Below, piece by piece: positions 51,853 through 59,886 of a stretch of 64,000 nucleotides of DNA. The notes below the pieces were generated by a model. The model did no database searches, was not told where the DNA came from, and saw only the letters and a program-made list of their open reading frames with translations. A program made the position numbers and the translations under genes. Origin of the DNA: Euzebyales bacterium (GTDB lineage: Bacteria > Actinomycetota > Nitriliruptoria > Euzebyales > JAHELV01); contig DASUUK010000113.1 in the NCBI GenBank assembly GCA_036374135.1, positions 1 through 64,000 of the forward strand, given 5' to 3'. The first letter of the stretch is position 1; each line of letters starts with the position of its first letter.

Positions 51853-53967
51853 TCAACCGCCGCGCACGCGCGCCCGCCTTGGTGAGCGCCGCGTGGGTGT
51901 CGGCGCCGTCGGCAGCGGCACGGCCGCCGCGAGTCGCCGGTAGGGCAGGTGCGCGTGCGGCAGGCCCATGGCCGCGACGAAGTGCTCTTGGAACGCCGGC
52001 TCGAGGGCCGTCTCGATCTTCTCGATCTGTGCCGTCACCTGTTCGACCTCGGCCCGTGCGTCCGCCGACAACAGCAGCATCATCGCGCCGACACCTGCCG
52101 CGTTGGTGACAGCGGTGACCTGCGCGGGGTCGCAGTCGGGCAGCAGGCCGAGCACCAGCGCATACACGGGATCGATGTGTGCGCCGAACGCTCCGGTCAG
52201 CCGGATCCGATCGACCTCCGTCACGCCCGCGTGGTCCATGAGCAGCCTGCACCCGGCCTGCAGCGCGGCCTTGGCGAGCTGGATCGCCCGCACGTCGGCC
52301 TGCGTGACGTCGATCGCCGGATCGTCCCACAACCGGTACGCCAGGGTGCGCCCACGTGCGACGATCCGAGGGTGCGGTTGTGGCCGCACGATCCTGCCGT
52401 CCGCGACGATGACGCCCGCCAGGAACAGCTCCGCGACGGCCTCGACGATGCCGGATCCGCACACGCCGGTCACGCCGGTCCCGCCGGTCCCGCCGACCGC
52501 ATCGGCGAAGTCCGGCTCGTCGGACCACGCATCGACACCGATGACACGCAGGCGCGGCTCCAGGGTGTCGGGATCGACGCGCACGCGCTCGATGGCGCCG
52601 GGAGCGGCGCGTTGACCCGACGAGATCTGCGCGCCCTCGAACGCTGGCCCCGTCGGTGACGACGCGGCGAGGATGCGGTCCCGGTCGCCGAGGACGATCT
52701 CGGCGTTGGTGCCGACGTCGACGATCAGCGTGAGCGCGTCGGACCGGTGGGGGGCCTCGGCCACGACGACGGCGGCCGCGTCGGCGCCGACGTGGCCGGC
52801 CACGCACGGAGGCAGATAGGCGCGCGCCCCGGCGTGGACGGGCAGGCCCAGGTCGCGCGCGGGCACCGTCACCGCGGATGTCGTGGCCAGGGCGAACGGC
52901 GCGGAGCCCAGCGGACCCGGATCGAGCCCGAGCACCAGGTGGTGCATGACCGGGTTTCCCACGAGCGTGACCTCGACGACGGTGTCGGGGGCGACTGCGG
53001 CCTCGTCGCACAGTTGGGTGACCATCGTCGCGAGCGCGTCACGGACGACGGTCGTGAGATGCCGGCCGCCGCCTTCGTGGCTCATCGCGTAGGAGACCCG
53101 GCTCATCAGATCCTCGCCGAACCGGATCTGCGGGTTCATGCGGCCAGCCGATGCCAGGACCCTGCCAGAGCCGAGCTCGCACAGGTGCGCGGCGAGCGTG
53201 GTCGACCCGACGTCGACCGCCACGCCGTGCAGCGTGTCGCGCAGTCCCGGCCACACGGCGACGACCGTGGTGCCGTCACGCACCGCGGCCGTGACGCCAT
53301 GGCCACCGTCGACCAGTGCGGTCTGGACGTCGGCCAGCGCTGAGGGGGCGATGCGCACACCGTGCAGCCCCCACTGCGCGGCCAGCGCCGACCGCAGCCG
53401 CTCGGCCTGCCCGATGATCTCGTGCGCCGTCCTCGCCGTCGTCCGCCTGCGAGGATCCGTCCACTCGTCGTGGGCCGGCACCTCGATGTAGCGCGGGACA
53501 GTCATCGGGTAGACCGGCAGGTGGCGCGCCCCGGCGTCCTTGCGCACGACCTGACGGTGCACCTGACTGTCGGGCGGGACGGCGATCACGACGTCGCCGA
53601 TGATCTGCGCGGCACATCCCAGCCGGCGTCCGTCGGTCAGCGGACGGCGGCCCCGGTACGCCGACTCCGTGGCATCCGGGGCGGTCAACCTCGCCGGATC
53701 CGCGACGACACCGGGACGTTCGCCGAGCGTCACCTGGCAACGACCACACCGACCTCGCCCGCCGCACACCGAGTCGAGGTCGACCCCGAGGCTGCGGGCG
53801 GCATCGAGGACGGTGGTACCGACGGTGACGGTGCCGCGCCGTCCCGCGGGCGTGAACGTGACCTCGGCGGTGGCGTGCGCTCCCGCCGTCGTCTTGTCGG
53901 TCGCGTCAGGCACCGGCTCGTGCGCGGCGTCGGTTCGTGCGGCGTCGCACACCGTCGACCGGACCAT
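51853..53967 (-). CDS. Corrinoid reductive activator (RACE protein, RamA-like, 2Fe-2S + ASKHA)
   Basis: 704 aa ATP-dependent reductase that returns inactive Co(II) corrinoid to Co(I). A 2Fe-2S ferredoxin domain near the N-terminus has the ligands CGGRGRCGRC...GC, followed by a linker and an ASKHA ATPase domain (DUF4445) with VDVGSTTLAAHL, VDVGTNAEIVLG, GSGIVEAVAELF and LTGAFGAHI. This is the family found with corrinoid methyltransferases. ATG 53967 overlaps the preceding methyltransferase gene by 62 bp; a GTG at 53913 would shorten that to 8 bp and still leave the ferredoxin intact. Last gene of the leftward corrinoid operon. Confidence 0.92.
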   Translation of the reverse strand: MVRSTVCDAARTDAAHEPVPDATDKTTAGAHATAEVTFTPAGRRGTVTVGTTVLDAARSLGVDLDSVCGGRGRCGRCQVTLGERPGVVADPARLTAPDATESAYRGRRPLTDGRRLGCAAQIIGDVVIAVPPDSQVHRQVVRKDAGARHLPVYPMTVPRYIEVPAHDEWTDPRRRTTARTAHEIIGQAERLRSALAAQWGLHGVRIAPSALADVQTALVDGGHGVTAAVRDGTTVVAVWPGLRDTLHGVAVDVGSTTLAAHLCELGSGRVLASAGRMNPQIRFGEDLMSRVSYAMSHEGGGRHLTTVVRDALATMVTQLCDEAAVAPDTVVEVTLVGNPVMHHLVLGLDPGPLGSAPFALATTSAVTVPARDLGLPVHAGARAYLPPCVAGHVGADAAAVVVAEAPHRSDALTLIVDVGTNAEIVLGDRDRILAASSPTGPAFEGAQISSGQRAAPGAIERVRVDPDTLEPRLRVIGVDAWSDEPDFADAVGGTGGTGVTGVCGSGIVEAVAELFLAGVIVADGRIVRPQPHPRIVARGRTLAYRLWDDPAIDVTQADVRAIQLAKAALQAGCRLLMDHAGVTEVDRIRLTGAFGAHIDPVYALVLGLLPDCDPAQVTAVTNAAGVGAMMLLLSADARAEVEQVTAQIEKIETALEPAFQEHFVAAMGLPHAHLPYRRLAAAVPLPTAPTPTRRSPRRARVRGG

Positions 53968-54817
53968 CGGCGGCGCGGTGCCGTTCGATCCACGCCGCGC
54001 AGTTGGCGTCCGCGCCGGTCAGCACGTCGCCGGCGTGCACGGTCCGGCGTATCTCCTCCTCGAGCGGGTTGGTGATGGCCGAGGTCATCCCGGCGCCGAT
54101 CGCCATCGCCAGGAACGCGGCGTTGATCCCGGCGCGGCCGGGCAGCCCGAAGCTGATGTTCGACGCGCCACACGTCGTGTTCACGCCGAGCTCGTCGCGC
54201 AGCCGGCCCACCAGTCGCAGCACGTCGCGGGCCGCGGACCCGATCGCTGCGATCGGCATCACCAGCGGGTCGACCACGATGTCGGCGGGGGGGATGCCGT
54301 GGTCCGCAGCCCTGTTGACGATCGTGCGGGCGACCTCGAACCGCACGTCCGGGTCCTCGGAGATGCCCGACTCGTCGTTGGTGATCGCGACCACCGCGGC
54401 GCCGTGGCGGGCCACCAGCGGCAGCACGCTCTCGAGCCGATCCTCCTCGCCGGTCACCGAGTTGACCAGCGGTTTGCCCTCGTAGGCGTCGAGCCCGGCG
54501 TTGAGGGCCGCGACGACCGACGAATCGATCGACAGCGGCGCAGCGGTCACGGCCTGTACCTGCCGGACGGCCTCGGCCAGGATCGCCGGCTCATCGGCGA
54601 GCGGGATCCCCGCGTTCACGTCGAGCATGGCCGCGCCGGCGGAGACCTGCGCCAACGCGTCGGCACACACCCGCGTGAAGTCGCCCGCGGCCATCTCGGC
54701 GGCCAGCGCGCGACGACCGGTGGGGTTGATGCGCTCGCCGATCACGACGAACGGTCGATCGCGGCCCATCACCACCTCGCGGGACGCGGAGCTGACGACG
54801 GTGTGGGTGCTGGTCAT
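53906..54817 (-). CDS. Methyltetrahydrofolate:corrinoid methyltransferase (pterin-binding)
   Basis: 303 aa pterin-binding TIM barrel that moves a methyl group between corrinoid protein and tetrahydrofolate. Motifs: FVVIGERINPTGRRAL at the start, MLDVNAGIP, LSIDSS, and GASNISFGLPGR, all as in MtgA/AcsE/MetH pterin domains. In a catabolic corrinoid system it carries the methyl from the corrinoid to H4folate, feeding the one-carbon pool. It lies 25 bp after DUF1638 and overlaps the activator gene. It is shorter than and distinct from the MetH module at 42 kb. Confidence 0.92.
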   Translation of the reverse strand: MTSTHTVVSSASREVVMGRDRPFVVIGERINPTGRRALAAEMAAGDFTRVCADALAQVSAGAAMLDVNAGIPLADEPAILAEAVRQVQAVTAAPLSIDSSVVAALNAGLDAYEGKPLVNSVTGEEDRLESVLPLVARHGAAVVAITNDESGISEDPDVRFEVARTIVNRAADHGIPPADIVVDPLVMPIAAIGSAARDVLRLVGRLRDELGVNTTCGASNISFGLPGRAGINAAFLAMAIGAGMTSAITNPLEEEIRRTVHAGDVLTGADANCAAWIERHRAADGPVDGVRRRTNRRRARAGA

Positions 54818-54842
54818 GGATGGTGCCTGTCGCCGTACCGGG

Positions 54843-55460
54843 TCATGGCGTGGGTTCCGGTCGTCGCCCGATCGACAGCAGCGCTGGCGCCACGTCGCCC
54901 GTGCCCACGTGGATGTGCTCGAGCCGGAGCCCCAGCAGGTCGGCCGCGCGCTGCGCGCCGTCGAGATGCGCGCTCGTCGGCGGGAACTGTGACAGGTAGA
55001 CGAGACGGGTGTAGTTGCCGAAGTAGTCGTCGCGCAGGTGGGGCCAGCGATCGAGTCCCAGTCCCCGCCACACCAGGCGGTCGAACTGGCGCAGCAGGAA
55101 GTCGGTCACGTAGAACGTCGTCGGCTCGGCATCGTGCAGTTGCGCGAACACCGTCGACGACGCGAGGAACTCGTAGCAGTGCGCGCCCGGCAGCCGTGTG
55201 GCGCCGAGTCGTTCGAGCACCGCGTCGAGGCGCCCCGCCGTGCCGCAGTCGCCGTAGGCGACGAACACGTCGTCGTAGCCGTCCGACAGCGCGAGCAGGC
55301 GCTCCTCGACGGCGTCCGGGATCCTCGACGGCGTGGTGTGCAGGTCGGCGGACAGGTAGCTGACGGTGAACGCGTCGAGGTCGTTGGCGGCGATGACGGC
55401 ATGCAACTCGCGCGCGAGCGCGCCGCACGCGATCACCAGCACCCGGCGCGCCATCGTCAC
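54843..55460 (-). CDS. DUF1638 family protein
   Basis: 205 aa soluble protein. It begins VLVIACGALARELHAVI and has YGDCGTAGRLDAVL, HCYEFLAS and DYFGNYTRLVYLSQ, as in DUF1638. Conserved cysteines lie in ACGAL, YGDCGT and HCYEF, a possible metal site. This family is typically found beside MttB-type methyltransferases and corrinoid proteins, but its role is not established; a corrinoid or metal chaperone is possible. Its ATG overlaps the corrinoid protein stop (ATGA, 55457-55460). Confidence 0.85.
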   Translation of the reverse strand: MTMARRVLVIACGALARELHAVIAANDLDAFTVSYLSADLHTTPSRIPDAVEERLLALSDGYDDVFVAYGDCGTAGRLDAVLERLGATRLPGAHCYEFLASSTVFAQLHDAEPTTFYVTDFLLRQFDRLVWRGLGLDRWPHLRDDYFGNYTRLVYLSQFPPTSAHLDGAQRAADLLGLRLEHIHVGTGDVAPALLSIGRRPEPTP

Positions 55461-56149
55461 CGGGCCGCGGCGCGGCGCGCCATGACGAGGGCGGTGGCGG
55501 TCTCGGCGGCGGCAGCGGCGTCGCGGCAGTAGGCGTCCGCGCCGACGACGCGGGCGAACTCGTCGTTGACCGGCGCGCCGCCGACCATGACGATGTAGCG
55601 GTCGCGCAGCCCACGATCGGCCAGTCCGTCGATCACGACCTTCATGTACGGCATGGTCGTGGTCAGCAGTGCGGACATGCCGAGGATGTCGGGCTCGGCC
55701 TCCTCGAGCGCGGTGATGTAGGCGGTGACATCATTGTTGATGCCGATGTCGACGACCTCGAAGCCGGCGCCCTCGAGCATCATCCCGACGAGGTTCTTGC
55801 CGATGTCGTGGATGTCGCCCTTGACGGTGCCGATGACGACCTTGCCGATGACGTCCGCGCCGGTCTCGGCGAGCAGCGGGCGCAGCACCGCCATGCCGGC
55901 CTTCATCGCGTTGGCCGCCTGCAGCACCTCGGGGACGAACAGGATGCCGTCGCGGAAGTCGATGCCCACGATGCGCATGCCCTCGACCAGCGCATCGTTG
56001 AGCACGCGTTGGGGCAGCCAGCCTCGGTCCAGCAGGATGTGGGTGCCCTCGGTGATCTCGTCCGCGAGCCCGTCGTAGAGGTCGTCGTGCATCTGCTCGA
56101 CGAGTTCGTCGTCGGGCAGCGTCGTCAGGTCGAGGTCCTCGTCGGTCAA
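55457..56149 (-). CDS. Corrinoid (B12-binding) methyl-carrier protein
   Basis: 230 aa corrinoid protein, MtgC/MttC type. An N-terminal four-helix cap (LADEITEGTHILLDRGW.., FVPEVLQAANAMKAGM) is followed by a Rossmann-like B12 domain with the histidine ligand in GDIHDIGKNLVGMM, and SALLTTTMPYM and GGAPVNDEF. It takes the methyl from the MttB-family enzyme and gives it to the H4folate methyltransferase. Second gene of the leftward operon, 10 bp after the FAD oxidoreductase. Confidence 0.94.
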   Translation of the reverse strand: MTDEDLDLTTLPDDELVEQMHDDLYDGLADEITEGTHILLDRGWLPQRVLNDALVEGMRIVGIDFRDGILFVPEVLQAANAMKAGMAVLRPLLAETGADVIGKVVIGTVKGDIHDIGKNLVGMMLEGAGFEVVDIGINNDVTAYITALEEAEPDILGMSALLTTTMPYMKVVIDGLADRGLRDRYIVMVGGAPVNDEFARVVGADAYCRDAAAAAETATALVMARRAAAR

Positions 56150-56159
56150 GGCGCGCCCT

Positions 56160-57470
56160 TCATCCGTTCACCGAGAACGAGCTGTCGGGGTTGATCTCCC
56201 GGTTGCGTGAGAAGGCGCCCAGGTGCAGGTCCAGTCCTGTGTAGCGACCCTGCACCGTCAGCGGGTCGCGATCGTGGTCGTGGCCGTTCTCGACGGCCGT
56301 GATCAGCTCGGCCATGCAGTGGCCCGCGACGCCGGCGTTCTTGAACTGGTTGCCCGACGTCCCGATCGCCACGTAGAACCCGTCGAGGTCGGTGCGGTCG
56401 TAGATGGGGATCCAGTCGTCCGCCACGTCGTAGAGGTCCACCACGCCGCGGCGCTGGTTGGGCACACCCAGGTCGGGCATGCGTCGTGCGAGGCGCAGCA
56501 CCTGCGCCTCCCACTGCGCCGGCGTGATCGAACGGTCGAAGTCGTCGGGGTCGTCGACCCAGTGGCGCGCGTCGCAGACCGGATCCTCCGAGCCGACCAG
56601 GATGCTGTTGCCGGTCTCGGGTCGGAAGTAGATGCCGGTGTCACCGTCGGAGACGTGCACGCCGTCGCGCTCGTAGTCGACGTCGGGGGGTGCGGCGATG
56701 TGGTGCACCTCGTGACGCAGCGGCCTCGTGCCGATGTTCATGGTCGCGGTCAGTCCCGCCAGGTCGTTGATGACCGCCGAGTGCGGGCCTGCCACGTTGA
56801 CCACGACGGGCGCGTTCACCGTCGAGCCGTCGTCGAGCGTGACGCCTGTGACGCGCCCGCCGTCGCGCCCGATGCCGGTGACCGTGGTGGAGAACTGGAA
56901 CCGTCCACCCTTGGCCTCGGCGGCGCGCTGGAGGTTGTGGCTCGACAGTTGCGGGTCGCTGACGTAGCCGGAGGCGGGCGTCCAGATCGCACCCGGGAGC
57001 GGCTCGGTCGGCGGGTCCCAGAACGCGTCGTCGTCGACGGGACGCGGCGGCCCGAACACGCCGGTGTCGAACGCGGGCATGCGCTCCCGCAGCGTCTCGG
57101 CGTCCCAGTCCTCGTACGGGATGCCGATCTCGTCGAACAGGGGCTGGACCTTCGTGTGGTGCCCACCGGGGTTGCGCAGCAGCAACGTGCCGCACTGGAT
57201 CAGCGTGGCGAGTCCGCGCTCGTCGCCGGTCTCGAGGTAGTCGGGCCAGTCGAGCCAGTAGTGCAACCCCTCCCACGCCATGGCGACACCGTCGTAGGTC
57301 GAGTAGGTGAACCGCACGATCGCGCACGAGTTGCTGGTCGACCCGAAGCCTGCCGCGGGAAGCGCATCGACGTTCAGGGTGCGCCAACCGCGTCGAGCGA
57401 GCTCGAAGCCGACGGCCGCGCCGATGACGCCAGCGCCGATGATCACGGCGTCGACGTCCCGGTGGGTCAT
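56160..57470 (-). CDS. FAD-dependent amine oxidoreductase (sarcosine oxidase beta-like)
   Basis: 436 aa DAO-fold flavoprotein. VDAVIIGAGVIGAAVGFELARRG binds FAD; IVRFTYSTYDGVAMAWEG and the C-terminal DGFYVAIGTSGNQFKNAG match the SoxB/sarcosine dehydrogenase group. No partner subunits (soxA, soxD, soxG) are here, so it is probably a monomer or uses another electron acceptor. ATG 57470 with GGAG ahead; it faces iclR across an 84-bp promoter region and leads the corrinoid operon. N-methyl amino acid (for example sarcosine) oxidation is the likely reaction. Confidence 0.87.
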   Translation of the reverse strand: MTHRDVDAVIIGAGVIGAAVGFELARRGWRTLNVDALPAAGFGSTSNSCAIVRFTYSTYDGVAMAWEGLHYWLDWPDYLETGDERGLATLIQCGTLLLRNPGGHHTKVQPLFDEIGIPYEDWDAETLRERMPAFDTGVFGPPRPVDDDAFWDPPTEPLPGAIWTPASGYVSDPQLSSHNLQRAAEAKGGRFQFSTTVTGIGRDGGRVTGVTLDDGSTVNAPVVVNVAGPHSAVINDLAGLTATMNIGTRPLRHEVHHIAAPPDVDYERDGVHVSDGDTGIYFRPETGNSILVGSEDPVCDARHWVDDPDDFDRSITPAQWEAQVLRLARRMPDLGVPNQRRGVVDLYDVADDWIPIYDRTDLDGFYVAIGTSGNQFKNAGVAGHCMAELITAVENGHDHDRDPLTVQGRYTGLDLHLGAFSRNREINPDSSFSVNG

Positions 57471-57495
57471 GGTCGCTCCGCTCGGCTGACAGGCA

Positions 57496-57511
57496 TTCCC
57501 ACAATGTGGAA
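57496..57511. promoter_or_regulatory. IclR operator candidate
   Basis: CCACA-A-TGTGG (57499-57509) is a perfect dyad, flanked by TT and AA, in the 84-bp divergent region between the FAD oxidoreductase and iclR. It lies right behind the -35 of iclR and within the leftward promoter zone, so one bound regulator could act on both operons. Confidence 0.5.
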
Positions 57512-57515
57512 TCCG

Positions 57516-57544
57516 TTGGACTTCTTGCCGTTGAGCGGTAATCT
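57516..57544 (+). promoter_or_regulatory. iclR promoter
   Basis: TTGGAC (57516-57521), a 17-bp spacer and TAATCT (57539-57544). Transcription would start near 57551, only about four bases before the iclR ATG at 57555, so the mRNA is probably leaderless, as often seen in actinobacteria. Confidence 0.65.
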
Positions 57545-57554
57545 ACGCGGTCAG

Positions 57555-58295
57555 ATGGCAGCCGTCCAGAGCGTCGTCAGATCGATGGCCCTCCTCGAAC
57601 AGGTGGCCCAGCGCCCGCGTGGGCTCGTCGACCTGGCCGAGGCCGCCGATCTGCCGACCAGCACCGCCGCCCGCCTGCTCGGGACGCTCAGCGACCTCGA
57701 CGCGTTGTCGCGCGACGCGGACGGGGTCTACCGCATCGGCCCGTCCATCGCGGCCCTGGTGACGACGGGCGACATCGAACCGGTGCTTCGGGACGTCGCG
57801 CACCCCTACATGCTCGAACTGGTCGCCGAGGTGGACGAGGCCGTGGGCCTGTCGATCCCCGTCGGTGACAGGACGGTCACGATCGCGCAGGTCGACGCGC
57901 CACGGCCCGTCCAGGCCGAGGACTGGTACGGCACGCGGTGGTCGATCCTGGGCGGGGGCTCGGGCTACGCGCTCATGTCGACGTGGCCCGAGTCGGAGGT
58001 CGAGCGGGTCGCGCAGCGCGCGCCCGATCCCGATCGCGTCCGGGCGGGCGTCGGGGGGGCGCGGGCCCACGGCGTGTCCTGGAGCGACGGCGACTACGTG
58101 GACGAACTGTCGAGCGTGGCCAGCCCGATCCTCGATGCGTCGGGGCGGGCGATCGCCGCAGTGTACGTGTACGGGCCGTCGTACCGGCTGTCGTCCGCGG
58201 CGGACCGGCGCAGGGTCGAGCACCACGTCCGCGATGTCGCGGACCGCATCTCGCGCGCCTGGACCGGCGCGCCGCGACCGGGTGGGGACCAGTGA
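57555..58295 (+). CDS. IclR family transcriptional regulator
   Basis: 246 aa. An N-terminal winged helix (MAAVQSVVRSMALLEQVAQRP.., DLAEAADLPTSTAARLLGTLSDL) and an IclR effector domain (about residues 75-240; GLSIPVGDRTVTIAQVDAP, SSVASPILDASGRAIAAVYVYGP). The ATG at 57555 fits the family and the near-leaderless promoter; an ATG at 57504 lies inside the operator-like dyad. It is cotranscribed with the methyltransferase (GTGA overlap at 58292) and divergent from the oxidoreductase-corrinoid operon, so it most likely controls the whole regulon in response to the methylated amine or a product. Confidence 0.92.
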   Translation: MAAVQSVVRSMALLEQVAQRPRGLVDLAEAADLPTSTAARLLGTLSDLDALSRDADGVYRIGPSIAALVTTGDIEPVLRDVAHPYMLELVAEVDEAVGLSIPVGDRTVTIAQVDAPRPVQAEDWYGTRWSILGGGSGYALMSTWPESEVERVAQRAPDPDRVRAGVGGARAHGVSWSDGDYVDELSSVASPILDASGRAIAAVYVYGPSYRLSSAADRRRVEHHVRDVADRISRAWTGAPRPGGDQ

Positions 58296-59878
58296 ACACC
58301 GACGAGCACACCGCCGACACGACCGCGGTCGGCGCATCCACCGCGCGGCGGCGAGAGCGGCGTTCCGGACGACGTCGCCAGCGCGGGCAGCGCCCGACCG
58401 GACCGCCGCAGCCGCCGTGGGGGCAGCCACGGCGCACGTTCGCACCCGTCGCCGGTGTGTCCGACGATGAGCTCGAGGCGATCCACCGCGCGGCGCTGCG
58501 TGTCCTCGCCGAGACGGGCCTGGACTTCCTCCACCCCGATGCGCGCGCGCAGTGGGCGGACGCGGGGGCCGACGTCGACGGCGCGCGGGTTCGCCTGGAT
58601 GCCGGCCTCGTCACCGATCTCGTCGGCCACGCGCCCGAACAGTTCACCCTCCACGCGCCTGCGCCGTCACGCGACCTGCAGGTCGGCGGCGACGCCGTCG
58701 CCTTCACGGCAGTCGCCAGCGCGCCCTACGTCAGTGATGTCGCCGGTGGGCGGCGGCAGGGCAACGCGCGCGACTACGTCGACCTGCTGCGGCTGACCCA
58801 GGCGGTCAACGCCGTCCACCTGCACGGCGGCTACCCGGTGGAGCCCGTCGACTGGCACCCCTCGGTGCGGCACCTGCATGCCACGCGGGCGATGCTCACG
58901 ATCACCGACAAGGTGCCGCACGCCTACAGCCTGGGCGCCCAGCGCAACCGCGACTGCCTGGAGATGGCCCGCATCGTCCGCCAGGTCGACGACGCGACGC
59001 TGGAGGCCCAGCCGTCGATCCACACGGTGATCAACGCGAGCTCGCCGTTGCGCTACGACGCGCCGATGCTGGAGGGCGTCATGGAGTTCTCCGCGCGCAA
59101 CCAGGTGGTGATCATCACCCCGTTCACGCTCGCCGGGGCGATGGCGCCGGTCACGGTCGCGGGCGCACTGGTCCAGCAGCACGCGGAGGCGCTGGCGGGC
59201 ATCGCCTTCACCCAGCTGGTCCGTCCGGGCGCACCCGTCGTCTACGGGGGGTTCACCTCCAACGTGGACATGCAGTCCGGTGCCCCGGCGTTCGGGACGC
59301 CCGAGTTCATGCGCGCGGCGCTCGTCGGCGGCCAGCTCGCCAGACGCACCGGTGTGCCCTACCGTTCGTCAGGCGTGTGCACGGCGAACGCGGTCGACGC
59401 GCAGGCCGGGTACGAGACCGTGTTCTCGCTGTGGGGCGCCGTGATGGGCGGGGCACACATCGTGCTGCACGGCGCGGGCTGGATGGAGGGCGGCCTGCGC
59501 GCGTCGTTCGAGAAGTTCGCGCTCGACGCCGACCTGCTGGCGATGGTGTCGGCCTTCATGGAACCGCTCGAGGTCGACGACGCCGCGCTGGCCGTCGACG
59601 CGATCGCCGGCGTCGGTCCCGGAGGGCACTTCTTCGGGGCGCCGCACACCCAGGAGCGCTTCCGCGACGCGTTCTTCCGCCCGACGATCTCCGACTGGCG
59701 CAACTACGAGACGTGGGAGGAGGCCGGTGGCCCGACGGCGCAGGACCACGCCGGCGCGCGGGTCCGCGCACTGCTCGACGGCCATGTGCCGCCGACGCTC
59801 GACCCCGACGTCGTCGCCGAGCTCGACGCGTTCGTCGAGCGGCGGGTCGCCGAGGGAGGCGTACCGACCGACTACTGA
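58292..59878 (+). CDS. MttB-family (trimethylamine methyltransferase-like) corrinoid methyltransferase, non-pyrrolysine
   Basis: 528 aa TIM-barrel methyltransferase of the MttB superfamily (COG5598). After an unusual Arg-rich N-terminal extension (about residues 12-50) comes the family start SDDELEAIHRAALRVLAETG, then DYVDLLRLTQAVNAVHLHGGYPVEP, QPSIHTVINASSPLRYD and SGVCTANAVDAQAGYE. True trimethylamine enzymes need an in-frame TAG for pyrrolysine; none occurs, so this is an MtgB-like member. Glycine betaine or another quaternary amine is the likely methyl donor, with the corrinoid protein at 55.5 kb as acceptor. GTG 58292 overlaps the iclR stop. Confidence 0.9.
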   Translation: MNTDEHTADTTAVGASTARRRERRSGRRRQRGQRPTGPPQPPWGQPRRTFAPVAGVSDDELEAIHRAALRVLAETGLDFLHPDARAQWADAGADVDGARVRLDAGLVTDLVGHAPEQFTLHAPAPSRDLQVGGDAVAFTAVASAPYVSDVAGGRRQGNARDYVDLLRLTQAVNAVHLHGGYPVEPVDWHPSVRHLHATRAMLTITDKVPHAYSLGAQRNRDCLEMARIVRQVDDATLEAQPSIHTVINASSPLRYDAPMLEGVMEFSARNQVVIITPFTLAGAMAPVTVAGALVQQHAEALAGIAFTQLVRPGAPVVYGGFTSNVDMQSGAPAFGTPEFMRAALVGGQLARRTGVPYRSSGVCTANAVDAQAGYETVFSLWGAVMGGAHIVLHGAGWMEGGLRASFEKFALDADLLAMVSAFMEPLEVDDAALAVDAIAGVGPGGHFFGAPHTQERFRDAFFRPTISDWRNYETWEEAGGPTAQDHAGARVRALLDGHVPPTLDPDVVAELDAFVERRVAEGGVPTDY

Positions 59879-59886
59879 GGGGCGTC

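Noticed and set aside
58292-59878. Pyrrolysine-containing trimethylamine methyltransferase
   Set aside because: The frame runs through without any in-frame TAG before its own stop, so it is a non-pyrrolysine MttB relative.
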